Shown here piece by piece: positions 1 to 7,045 of a stretch of 64,000 nucleotides of DNA. The stretch is from contig SFFV01000002.1 of assembly GCA_004557735.1 (NCBI GenBank), positions 1-64,000 on the forward strand, given 5' to 3'. Below the pieces are notes generated by a model. It saw nothing but the letters and a program-made list of their open reading frames with translations. It searched no databases and had not been told where the DNA came from. Every line of letters starts with the position of its first letter. Within the stretch, counting starts at the first letter, position 1. A program made the position numbers and the translations under genes. The stretch is from Clostridiales bacterium (lineage in GTDB: Bacteria; Bacillota; Clostridia; Oscillospirales; Oscillospiraceae).

Positions 1-570
1 GATTTGGAAGAAGGTATCATTGATGTGAACCACACGCTGGTTTACTATGACCACCGTACCGAGGGAAGTAAGCGTGGTTGCTATTTTAACATCAATACTA
101 CGAAAACTCCGGCTGGCAAACGCCAAGTTCCGATGTTGGATTTCGTCAAAGAAGCATTCCTTATGGAAAAGGAAAGACAGGAGTTGCTTGATATTCATTG
201 CGAAGCTGTTGTGGACGGATATACTGATTTTATCTTTCTTAACCGTTTTGGACAGCCGCAACATCAAGCAACCCTTAACAAAGCAATACGTCGTATTATC
301 CGTGACTGCAATGATGAACAGCTCCTGAAAGATGAAAATGCAAAGATTTTGCTACCGCATTTTAGCTGCCATTCATTAAGGCATACATTCACGACAAGAA
401 TGTGTGAGGCAGGGGTTAATGTCAAGGTCATTCAGGATACGCTTGGTCACAAAGATATTTCTACTACCCTTAACATTTATACCGATGTAACGAAGGAGTT
501 AAGGAGGTCTGAATTTGAAGGTCTTGACTCGTACTTCAAAAATGAGTATAATAAAGCGGCAAACATTTGA
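1..570 (+). CDS. Tyrosine recombinase (integrase), C-terminal part, cut by window edge
   Basis: This is the catalytic half of a Tn916/phage-type tyrosine integrase, which would cut and rejoin DNA at the attachment site of an integrative element. The frame is open to base 1, so the N-terminal arm-binding and core-binding domains lie outside the window. Visible catalytic signatures are the H-x-L-R-H-T-F box near residue 125, the LGH box about 25 residues on, and the nucleophile region IYTDV near the end. The DNA here is clearly more AT-rich than the chromosome to the right. The gene runs off the element towards the chromosome, and the short direct repeats just behind its stop fit integrase arm sites. 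Whether the element is complete cannot be seen. Confidence 0.92.
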   Translation, partial: DLEEGIIDVNHTLVYYDHRTEGSKRGCYFNINTTKTPAGKRQVPMLDFVKEAFLMEKERQELLDIHCEAVVDGYTDFIFLNRFGQPQHQATLNKAIRRIIRDCNDEQLLKDENAKILLPHFSCHSLRHTFTTRMCEAGVNVKVIQDTLGHKDISTTLNIYTDVTKELRRSEFEGLDSYFKNEYNKAANI

Positions 571-640
571 CGTAGTTTTATTGTTGGCGACGAAAAGATA
601 CTTACACCATTTACACCAAATACAACATCAAATAGCACGT

Positions 641-686
641 ATAGGGCAGTAAAGAAAGGGTGTATCAAACAAAATAGGGCAGCAAA
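641..686. repeat. Two 13-bp direct repeats beside the integrase
   Basis: ATAGGGCAGTAAA at 641-653 recurs as ATAGGGCAGCAAA at 674-686, 33 bp apart, with a weaker third relative (GGGGTAG) around 693-699. They lie in the AT-rich end of the element immediately behind the integrase gene. This is the usual position of arm-type binding sites for tyrosine integrases; that role is inferred from position only. Confidence 0.45.
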
Positions 687-755
687 TCATTTGGGGTAGT
701 ACAATGAATACCACTTTAGTAACCCAATAACCGAGATGTCTTTTCCGTCCCGACG

Positions 756-1223
756 ATGAAGAGTCTCGACGGCGCGAAGAAGCAGGAAAAGTCCGCCGCC
801 GAGGTTCCCGCGGAGCCGGTCGCCGGAGCGCCGGAGAAGGAGGTCATTGACTTCTCCAACGTAAAGATTGAGCCGCTCTTCACCGAGTATGTGGATTTTG
901 AAACATTCAGCAAGTCCGATTTCAGAGCCGTTAAGGTGCTTGCCTGCGAAGCCGTGCCCAAGTCCAAAAAGCTTTTGAAATTCACGCTCGACGACGGCAC
1001 AGGCACAGACAGAGTGATTTTAAGCGGTATTCATGAGTATTACGAGCCGGAAGAACTGGTCGGAAAGACTTGTATCGCAATCACAAATCTTCCGCCGAGA
1101 GCGATGATGGGCATAGATTCCTGCGGTATGTTGATCTCGGCAGTACACAGTGAGGAAGGCAAAGAAAAGCTCCACCTTCTGATGGTGGACGATCATATTC
1201 CGGCAGGCGCAAAGCTCTATTAA
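756..1223 (+). pseudogene. metG: Methionyl-tRNA synthetase remnant: C-terminal tRNA-binding domain only
   Basis: The 155 residues match the C-terminal extension of bacterial MetRS: an acidic/Ala-rich linker and then an OB-fold EMAP/Trbp111-type domain (about residues 45-155) carrying FSKSDFRAVKV, the GIDSCGMLISA segment and the ending IPAGAKLY. In MetRS this domain dimerises the enzyme and helps bind tRNA. The Rossmann catalytic core, KMSKS loop and anticodon domain are absent, and an in-frame stop lies at 720-722. The ATG at 756 has no convincing ribosome binding site. The best reading is the 3' half of a metG gene cut off by the adjacent element. A free-standing Trbp111-like protein is possible but less likely given the linker. 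Confidence 0.7.
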
Positions 1224-1293
1224 AAAATGCTGTTCTGGATGGCAAAACGGGATGTATTCCATAGCCTGAAAAACGCATAACGAACGGAATGAA

Positions 1294-1325
1294 TGGGCAG
1301 TCCCAATCGGGATTGCCCATTTTCA
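1294..1325 (+). terminator. Rho-independent terminator behind the metG remnant
   Basis: An 11-bp stem (TGGGCAGTCCC paired with GGGATTGCCCA, one G-U pair) with a four-base loop is followed by a short T run. It probably was the original metG terminator. Confidence 0.75.
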
Positions 1326-1352
1326 AAACAAGAAGAATAAACTTCCCGACCG

Positions 1353-1390
1353 CCCTTTGAAAAAGGCAAATACTTTTTCAAAGGGTTTTC
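1353..1390 (+). terminator. Second perfect hairpin with T tail
   Basis: CCCTTTGAAAAAG at 1353-1365 pairs perfectly with CTTTTTCAAAGGG at 1373-1385 around a 7-base loop, followed by TTTTC. The arms are A/T-rich on both sides, so it could work in either direction. Confidence 0.65.
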
Positions 1391-1596
1391 TTCATTCTAC
1401 GGACATTCGCAAACTACAAAAAAGGGCTTTTCCCTGATCGTTCTGAAAATGACGAGCGTATGCCGGCAGCGGCGCTTACCGTGAGCGGGAAGAAGCTGCA
1501 GGAGTCCGCGGCGTATTCTCAGGAACTTCTTGTAAAACTTTGGATATTCGTATACAATATTTTATGTATTATTGTGCCGATCGGAAACGAGGGCGT

Positions 1597-1704
1597 ATGA
1601 AAGGGAATCTCTCCATACGGGAAACTTCCTGCAAATGGGGTATATCGGAGCGCCGTGTCAATCAGTATGTGGCACAGGGACGCAACACATACATGAAAAA
1701 ATGA
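1597..1704 (+). pseudogene. Broken small helix-turn-helix (excisionase/MerR-like) gene
   Basis: A 35-codon frame reads like the N-terminal half of the small Firmicutes HTH proteins often carried with mobile elements: residues 6-29 contain SIRETSCKWGISERRVNQYV followed by AQGR. In intact relatives the helix-turn-helix is followed by a proline-rich wing and an ordinary C-terminal tail. Here the frame leaves the family pattern after AQGR and stops six residues later, so a frameshift or deletion is likely. No good ribosome binding site precedes the ATG. It lies in the decayed segment between the element and the kinase operon. Confidence 0.5.
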
Positions 1705-1806
1705 ATCATTTTGAAAGGCGGTTGACATAATGTCATATCCGATGGCAGATCTCATAGCGGGCAAGCGCAGGACATCTGCGCTTATTTGTCAACCGATTAT
1801 TGATAT

Positions 1807-1850
1807 AACCGTCGATGGCAGGATAATTATCTGCCTTTTTGACGGTTTTT
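1807..1850 (+). terminator. Nested hairpin with T run in front of the kinase operon (possible attenuator)
   Basis: Outer arms AACCGTC (1807-1813) and GACGGTT (1841-1847) enclose an inner GGCAG/CTGCC hairpin (1817-1835), and the outer arm runs into TTTTT. It ends only 28 bases before the GTG start of the first kinase gene. It is either the end of an upstream transcript or a leader attenuator for the operon. Confidence 0.5.
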
Positions 1851-1877
1851 CGTTTTCCTGCGGGGAGGTATTTCCGC

Positions 1878-3512
1878 GTGATTAAACAGAATCGAAAAGC
1901 AAGCATTCTTGTAGCCCTGACGGTTTTCTGCGCTGTACTTTTCCGCGTTTTGGGAAAAACAACCCCTTATCACATGCTGTTTGGGATCATGCGCACCATG
2001 GCCTATATCGGTTTGTACATCGGGTGGGGGATTTCCGTCAGCAAACGGGTTATTCAGGAACAGGTACGCCACTATCTGGTTTCCGTTTCCGGCTTAATGG
2101 TTTTCTGGTTTGTTATTCGTTCAATAAAATACTTTTTTATAGCCGATACCGGAACAGCACGGCAGCTATGGTATTGGTACTACTTGCCGATGCTGTTCAT
2201 TCCGCTGTTTTCTGCGTTTTTAGCCATCTCGCTCGGCGAGCCGGGGAACTTCAGGCTGTCGAAAAAGACGCTGCTCTTATATATTCCTACGGTGCTTTGC
2301 CTGCTGCTGGTGCTTACGAACGATCTGCATCAGCTTGTCTTTACCTTCCCCGCCGGAGAGGAATGGTCGGACAAAAACTATGGATATACATTCGGATATT
2401 ATATCGTGATCGGGTGGGAGATCGTTTGCGCTTTAGCGGCATTTGTTATCATGTTATTTAAGTGCCGGCTCTCGCAAAGGAAAAAAAATCTGCCGTTTCT
2501 GCTGTTAACATGCTCTATCGTATATGCCTTTATTTACGCCAGCGGCGCGGAATGGATACATCTTATCGGCGGAGACATCACCGCGGCGCAGTGCCTGATG
2601 TTCACCGGAATACTGGAAAGCTGTATTCAGTGCGGGCTGATACAGACCAATACCGGTTACAAATCACTGTTTGAAGCCGGATCCATAGGCGCGCAGATCG
2701 TAGATACGGACTATCGCACCCGTTATGCCTCTTCAAACGCGCCGGAGCTGACGGCGGATATGATGCGGGCGGCGGAGAGGAACGCGATAATGCTGGATAA
2801 CAACACCCTGCTCAGGAGCAGCAAGATCAATGGCGGACATGTTTTGTGGCAGGAAGATGTGGCAGATATTACCGCCCTGCTGGAACGGTTGGAGGAAAAC
2901 AGGAAAACTATTGCGGAAAGCAATTATCTGGAGCAGGAAAACTATAAAACCAAGGTAAAGATCAACACAGTTCGGGAAAAGAACCGACTGTATGACCGGC
3001 TGCAGGCACAAACGGCACATCAAATCGAGCTGCTCGATCGGTTGCTGGCGCAATATGAAGCGGAAGCCGATCCGGAAATTCGCCGCAGTCTGCTTGCAAA
3101 AGCGGCGGTGATCGGCGCATACATAAAACGTCGGGGCAATTTAATGTTTATCGGTGAAAGATCCGATGTGACGGATACAGCCGAGCTGTCAGCCTGTCTT
3201 GACGAATCCTTTGCCAATTTGGAGCTTATGGGTGCGGAGTGCGCCGTTGATATCCCGGAGAAAAACAGCATTTATATCCGGGATGCGATCCGTGTATATG
3301 ACTTTTTTGAAGCAGTGACGGAAGCCGCGATGGATGACATTCGTTTTGTTTGGCTGAAAGCCCGCAGTCTTGCGGATGCTGTAATCTTTTATCTGCAAGC
3401 AGAAAGCAAAACCGAATTATCGGCGCTTTCCGGTCTTGCCGACACCTGTACTTGCGAGGAAGGCGTATGGCGCTTTTCTCTCCGTATCGGAAAGGCGGGT
3501 GAAAAGGCATGA
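1878..3512 (+). CDS. 7TM sensor protein, degenerate histidine-kinase-like
   Basis: This 544-residue membrane protein begins with about seven hydrophobic segments (residues 10-240), the layout of the N-terminal 7TM histidine-kinase sensor family. A helical stretch near residues 330-420 follows, resembling the dimerisation region of such kinases (RLYDRLQAQTAHQIELLDRL), and then a weak C-terminal domain. No N box or glycine boxes of a HATPase can be seen there, so catalysis is doubtful; it may sense and scaffold for the next gene. The GTG at 1878 was chosen because GGGGAGG lies 9 bases upstream; the open frame itself reaches back to a TTG at 1839 with no such site. Its stop overlaps the next start by four bases (ATGA), so the two are translationally coupled. 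Confidence 0.72.
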   Translation: MIKQNRKASILVALTVFCAVLFRVLGKTTPYHMLFGIMRTMAYIGLYIGWGISVSKRVIQEQVRHYLVSVSGLMVFWFVIRSIKYFFIADTGTARQLWYWYYLPMLFIPLFSAFLAISLGEPGNFRLSKKTLLLYIPTVLCLLLVLTNDLHQLVFTFPAGEEWSDKNYGYTFGYYIVIGWEIVCALAAFVIMLFKCRLSQRKKNLPFLLLTCSIVYAFIYASGAEWIHLIGGDITAAQCLMFTGILESCIQCGLIQTNTGYKSLFEAGSIGAQIVDTDYRTRYASSNAPELTADMMRAAERNAIMLDNNTLLRSSKINGGHVLWQEDVADITALLERLEENRKTIAESNYLEQENYKTKVKINTVREKNRLYDRLQAQTAHQIELLDRLLAQYEAEADPEIRRSLLAKAAVIGAYIKRRGNLMFIGERSDVTDTAELSACLDESFANLELMGAECAVDIPEKNSIYIRDAIRVYDFFEAVTEAAMDDIRFVWLKARSLADAVIFYLQAESKTELSALSGLADTCTCEEGVWRFSLRIGKAGEKA

Positions 3513-4798
3513 GGAATTTTTATCTTTCTTCTACAGCGGCACAATCGAGCCTGTTGGTTGCGCTGTTCCTCACCCTGATTTTATCCCTTTTCCTGCTGCT
3601 TGCAGCTTTCGGCATGCATTTTGACAGATGGAAAAGATGTATGCATCTGCCCGTATTTCTGTTCCTGCTTACCTTATTGTCCGTGTTGGCGGATGCTTTT
3701 TCAAGGATAAACAAAGGACTGGAGTACAAGACATGGCTGCTTCTTCCTTTATGGTTGCTTTGGTGCATCGTGGCCGCCGCAGATTTACTGTTTATATGGG
3801 AAATTGTGCAGCTGTGCAGACGCAAGAGACAGACGCTCACCCGCGATTCGGTCAAACAGGCTCTGGATATGCTGCCAAGCGGCATATGCTATTTCACACC
3901 TTCCGGGAGCGTTAAGCTGTGCAATATGCAGATGCACATTCTATACCGCACACTTTCGCAGAGAGATCTCCAAACTCTTGCCGAACTACAGGATGCACTG
4001 GCGCACTGCGACGTGGGCAGCGGAGTTATCCGGCTCTCCCACGAGAGACAGACCTATCTTTTCCCCGACGGCAAAGCATGGCGTTACCGGCAGACCGGGG
4101 TGACCGATGAGGACGGCGTTGTGTATACGGAAGCTGTTTTTTCGGATGTAACTGAGCTGTACCATAAAAATCTTGAGCTGAAAGCGCAGATCAAGCAGCT
4201 GAATGCCATTTCCCGCGAATTAAAACGGCTTTCCGACAATGCTTTGATCCTTACAAGAGAAAAGGAAGTGCTGTCCGCCAAAACGAAGCTGCATGACTGT
4301 ATGGGAGCGGGACTTATCGCCATACGGAAGATCCTCCACCACAACCGGACGGAGGAAGCGGCAAATGCCATAGATTTGTTCCGGCAAGCCGTCAGCACCA
4401 TAAAAAACGATAACGCCTATCCGCAGGGGCGCAGCGAACTGGATAGATTCCTGCAGGATGCCGAGGCGATCGGCATAAAAGTGAATTTGTCCGGAGAATT
4501 GCCTGAGCAGGAGGACCTTCGCTGCGTTATGATCCTCGCCATGCGGGAGTGTCTGACAAACAGCGTGCGTCATGCCGGAGCAACAACGCTGCATATCGCG
4601 GCTGAGAAGAACGGAGAGAGCGTTTCCGTGAAGATCACAAACGACGGAAAGGCTCCCGAAACCGAGGTCGTTCCCAAGGGCGGACTTCATAACCTGTACC
4701 GCCATATCACGGACTGCGGCGGTACGATGGAAATACAGTCGAAGCCGGTCTTTGCGTTGACCGTGGTTCTCCCGGCGATAAAGGAGGGTACAGAATGA
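3509..4798 (+). CDS. Membrane histidine kinase, NarL/LuxR-partner type
   Basis: The protein has 429 residues. Three hydrophobic segments in the first 110 residues anchor it. A short PAS-like sensor region (about 125-220) and a coiled coil follow. The dimerisation region carries the phosphorylatable His in KLHDCMGAG (about residue 262). The C-terminal HATPase has an N box (ECLTNSVRHA, about 347), a DGKAP box and GGLHNLYRH. It would phosphorylate the regulator encoded next. Coupling is tight on both sides, with ATGA overlaps to the pseudo-kinase and to the regulator. The stimulus is unknown. Confidence 0.85.
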   Translation: MRNFYLSSTAAQSSLLVALFLTLILSLFLLLAAFGMHFDRWKRCMHLPVFLFLLTLLSVLADAFSRINKGLEYKTWLLLPLWLLWCIVAAADLLFIWEIVQLCRRKRQTLTRDSVKQALDMLPSGICYFTPSGSVKLCNMQMHILYRTLSQRDLQTLAELQDALAHCDVGSGVIRLSHERQTYLFPDGKAWRYRQTGVTDEDGVVYTEAVFSDVTELYHKNLELKAQIKQLNAISRELKRLSDNALILTREKEVLSAKTKLHDCMGAGLIAIRKILHHNRTEEAANAIDLFRQAVSTIKNDNAYPQGRSELDRFLQDAEAIGIKVNLSGELPEQEDLRCVMILAMRECLTNSVRHAGATTLHIAAEKNGESVSVKITNDGKAPETEVVPKGGLHNLYRHITDCGGTMEIQSKPVFALTVVLPAIKEGTE

Positions 4799-5448
4799 AA
4801 CAGGTGCTTATTGTAGAGGATCAGCGGATGCCCCGTGAAAACATGGAGCGGACGCTTTCCGACAGCGGCAGATATGAGCTGGTCGCCAGTATCAACGGAG
4901 CGGATATTGCTTTTCTAAAATGCTGTCAGCAGCACCTTGATCTGATATTAATGGACGTCTGCACTTCGGGTAATAAAGACGGAATTGAAGCTGCCGCAGA
5001 GATCAAGGCAAAGTTTCCGAAAATCAAGATCATCATTGTCACATCTATGGTCGAGGTGAGTTACATTGAACGCGCCAGAGCAGCCAAGGTCGACAGCTTT
5101 TGGTATAAGGACATCAGCCCGGAAGCGCTGATCGACGTGATCGACCGGACAATGGCGGGCGAGCATCTTTTTCCGAACGAAACGCCGAAGGTAAAACTGG
5201 GGCTTGCCGAAAGCACGGAACTCACGTCAAAGGAGATCGAGGTGCTGCGGCTTGTCTGCGACGGATTGGAATACGATGAAATCGCCGACAGGCTGGATAT
5301 TGCGGAAAGAACCGTCAAATACCATGTTTCCAACATCTTATCAAAAACCGGATATGCCAACAGGACCCGGCTTGCGATCGCCGTAACCAACAAGAAATTC
5401 ATTGTTCCGAGCCTCCCTGAAGAACAGGGGGTTTACACAAGCGAATAA
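4795..5448 (+). CDS. LuxR/NarL-family response regulator
   Basis: The protein has 217 residues. Its receiver domain (1-125) has the acidic pair E8-D9, phosphoacceptor D54 in LILMDV, and the usual Thr/Ser (about 83) and Lys of strand 5 (YKD). A linker leads to a LuxR-type helix-turn-helix (about 145-205) with LTSKEIEVLRL, DEIADRLDIAERTVKYHVSN and KTGYANRTRL. It is the cognate regulator of the kinases upstream. Two promoters just downstream share a dyad at the position where a NarL-type activator normally binds, so it may drive the exported repeat protein and the receiver-only gene; that link is an inference. Confidence 0.9.
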   Translation: MKQVLIVEDQRMPRENMERTLSDSGRYELVASINGADIAFLKCCQQHLDLILMDVCTSGNKDGIEAAAEIKAKFPKIKIIIVTSMVEVSYIERARAAKVDSFWYKDISPEALIDVIDRTMAGEHLFPNETPKVKLGLAESTELTSKEIEVLRLVCDGLEYDEIADRLDIAERTVKYHVSNILSKTGYANRTRLAIAVTNKKFIVPSLPEEQGVYTSE

Positions 5449-5466
5449 CCGAAACCGTAACAGCTT

Positions 5467-5496
5467 ATCCCGGCTTCCTTTGAAGCCGGGATTTTT
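5467..5496 (+). terminator. Terminator of the two-component operon
   Basis: A perfect 11-bp stem ATCCCGGCTTC / GAAGCCGGGAT with a CTTT loop is followed by TTTT. Confidence 0.9.
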
Positions 5497-5510
5497 GCAT
5501 ATATAAAAAG

Positions 5511-5586
5511 TGCTCAAACCTGTACTTAGGGACAGGGTGCAGCGGCGATGAATTGATTACAATAATAAACATGACTCCGAAACGGT
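5511..5586 (+). promoter_or_regulatory. Activator-type promoter A: 20-mer, dyad, -10 box
   Basis: TGCTCAAACCTGTACTTAGG at 5511-5530 is repeated exactly at 6937-6956. Within it and just beyond lies a dyad, CCTGT (5519-5523) and ACAGG (5532-5536), centred 30.5 bp upstream of the -10 box TACAAT (5558-5563). No -35 hexamer is present at the right spacing. A small palindromic element, CCGAAACGGT (5577-5586), follows in the leader and is also shared with promoter B. The geometry is that of a regulator-dependent (class II) promoter. Confidence 0.6.
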
Positions 5587-5611
5587 AAATCCCACCGGAG
5601 AAAGGAGATGA

Positions 5612-5668
5612 ATGAAGGCAAAAGCACAACGGCTGAAATGGAAAAGCAGTATCAGCTTTCTATTATAA
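5612..5668 (+). CDS. Possible 18-residue basic leader peptide
   Basis: An ATG at 5612 stands four bases after AAAGGAG (5601-5607) and opens an 18-codon frame for a basic peptide (MKAKAQRLKW, then SSISFLL) ending at TAA 5668. An alternative ATG at 5608 opens a 33-codon frame ending at 5709 but touches the ribosome binding site. Only the good ribosome binding site and the position directly behind promoter A support translation. No family is recognised. It may be a leader peptide or chance. Confidence 0.3.
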   Translation: MKAKAQRLKWKSSISFLL

Positions 5669-5897
5669 TGTTCAGGGACAGAAAGGAGACATCATTTTGG
5701 GCCTTATGAAAGCGGGAAGCAGGGCGCCGGGAAACACCTTGGCAGAACAGTGGAAGGAATCCTTCTGCTGCGATGCACTTCCAAACCATGTGCTGATGCG
5801 TAAGGGTGAAAAGCGCGTCAGCGGCAGATCCTCAAACACGAAAGGGACCGATACTATCCTTTCAAATGATAACGGCAGCTTTGCCGGAGGAAAGAAT

Positions 5898-6845
5898 ATG
5901 AAGAAGAAATGGAAGAATACGGCGGCGCTGCTGTTTGCGCTGCTTCTCGGAACGGCGTTCCTCCCGGCGGACGCTTATGCTCTTTGCGAAAACGGACAAC
6001 ACGATCTATATCAGGCGGATGTGTACAAGCAAACCTGCACCACGGACGGGTATTATATTCTGCGATGCCGCAACTGCGAATACTATGAACGTGTTGTCAC
6101 CGAAAAGGCGGGGCATTCGTGGGAGATCGTATATACGGAACCGGCGACCTGCACAACGGCCGGCAAGTCGGTCAAAGAATGCAGCGCGTGCGGCGCGAAC
6201 GTCGAAGAGACGATCTCTCCGAGCCACAAGTTCGGCGCGTGGATGGTATTGACCCCGGCCACCTGTACGCAGGACGGCATCAAGGCGCGCGAGTGTGACT
6301 GCGGCTACACGGAGCGCGCATCCATCCCGGCAACGGGCAAGCACACGTTCGGCGCATGGATGGTTTTGACCCCGGCCAACTGCATGGAGGAGGGCATCAA
6401 GGCGCGCGAGTGTGACTGCGGCTACACGGAGCGCGCACCGATACCGATAACGGATCATGCGTGGGAAGAAGGCATCGTAGAGGCGCAACCGTCAACCACA
6501 TCCGAGGGTGTCATGCTGTATGTGTGCTCCTTCTGCGGTATGCAGCGTACACGTCCCATCCCGAAACTCACGGCGGAAGAAACCGCAACCCCCACGCCGA
6601 GCGCTTCTCCGACGCCGGAAGCGGCAGAGGAAACGACGCCGGAGCAGACCGGCGATACGGCGCGCGGCACGGAAAAAGGAAAGGGCGGCAAGCTGTCCGG
6701 CGATCCATCCGGCGAATCGGAACCTGCCGGCGCGGAAACCGGGCAAGCCGGGCTTCCGATATGGGCGGTCTGCCTGATCGCGCTGGCCGCCGTGCTCCTC
6801 GTTGTGGCCGTGGTCATTATCGTTATGAAGAAAAAAAGAGAATAA
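5898..6845 (+). CDS. Exported, membrane-anchored protein with Cys-rich tandem repeats
   Basis: The protein has 315 residues. A signal peptide (KKK then a 15-residue hydrophobic core ending at ADAYA) leads to four or five repeats of about 40 residues with the pattern ATCT..G.....C..CG (about 45-235); two of them share the identical stretch FGAWMVLTPA. A Thr/Pro/Glu/Gly-rich spacer (240-285) and a final membrane segment (IWAVCLIALAAVLLVVAVV) followed by KKKRE end it. Such repeats are common in clostridial surface proteins; their ligand is not known. ATG 5898 is preferred because GGAGG lies seven bases before it and the signal peptide begins there. Behind promoter A and in front of promoter B, it sits between the regulator gene and the receiver-only gene. 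Confidence 0.8.
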   Translation: MKKKWKNTAALLFALLLGTAFLPADAYALCENGQHDLYQADVYKQTCTTDGYYILRCRNCEYYERVVTEKAGHSWEIVYTEPATCTTAGKSVKECSACGANVEETISPSHKFGAWMVLTPATCTQDGIKARECDCGYTERASIPATGKHTFGAWMVLTPANCMEEGIKARECDCGYTERAPIPITDHAWEEGIVEAQPSTTSEGVMLYVCSFCGMQRTRPIPKLTAEETATPTPSASPTPEAAEETTPEQTGDTARGTEKGKGGKLSGDPSGESEPAGAETGQAGLPIWAVCLIALAAVLLVVAVVIIVMKKKRE

Positions 6846-6936
6846 GAGAATATTGAACAAGCTGGATAAGTATAAGCAAACGATCACCGTCAGGAATCGT
6901 TTTCGGGATTGAGCGGCATCTTCCGAAGGTTTTTAA

Positions 6937-7009
6937 TGCTCAAACCTGTACTTAGGAGCAGGTCGCGATCGATATCAGTTCATTATAGTCATTACGATGC
7001 CGAAACGGT
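6937..7009 (+). promoter_or_regulatory. Activator-type promoter B, copy of promoter A
   Basis: The same 20-mer as in promoter A (6937-6956), a dyad ACCTG (6944-6948) / CAGGT (6959-6963) centred 30.5 bp before the -10 box TATAGT (6984-6989), and the same CCGAAACGGT in the leader (7000-7009). Between these blocks the sequence has diverged, while the 20-mer to -10 distance is exactly kept (47 bases from first base to first base). No -35 hexamer is present. Confidence 0.62.
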
Positions 7010-7045
7010 TGTTTCATTATTTCATTCCAAATCGGAGGTGATTTC

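Larger units (their letters stand above)
1391..1877. other. Degenerate intergenic segment
   Basis: Apart from the broken HTH frame and the leader hairpin at 1807-1850, no intact gene is visible in this stretch. Base composition drops in AT-rich patches (around 1540-1570). It looks like accumulated debris between the element's insertion site and the two-component operon. Confidence 0.5.
5449..5897. other. Intergenic leader region before the exported repeat protein
   Basis: This 449-base gap holds the operon terminator, promoter A and the possible leader peptide. From about 5690 on it has a second strong ribosome binding site (GAAAGGAG at 5681-5688) eight bases before a TTG at 5697. That TTG is in frame with the repeat protein and would add 67 residues before its signal peptide. 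No other gene is seen. Confidence 0.45.

Noticed and set aside
1440..1545. Possible further gene fragment (reads ENDERMPAAALTVSGKK in one frame)
   Set aside because: I recognise no family and the frame has no start signal, so it is left unannotated.
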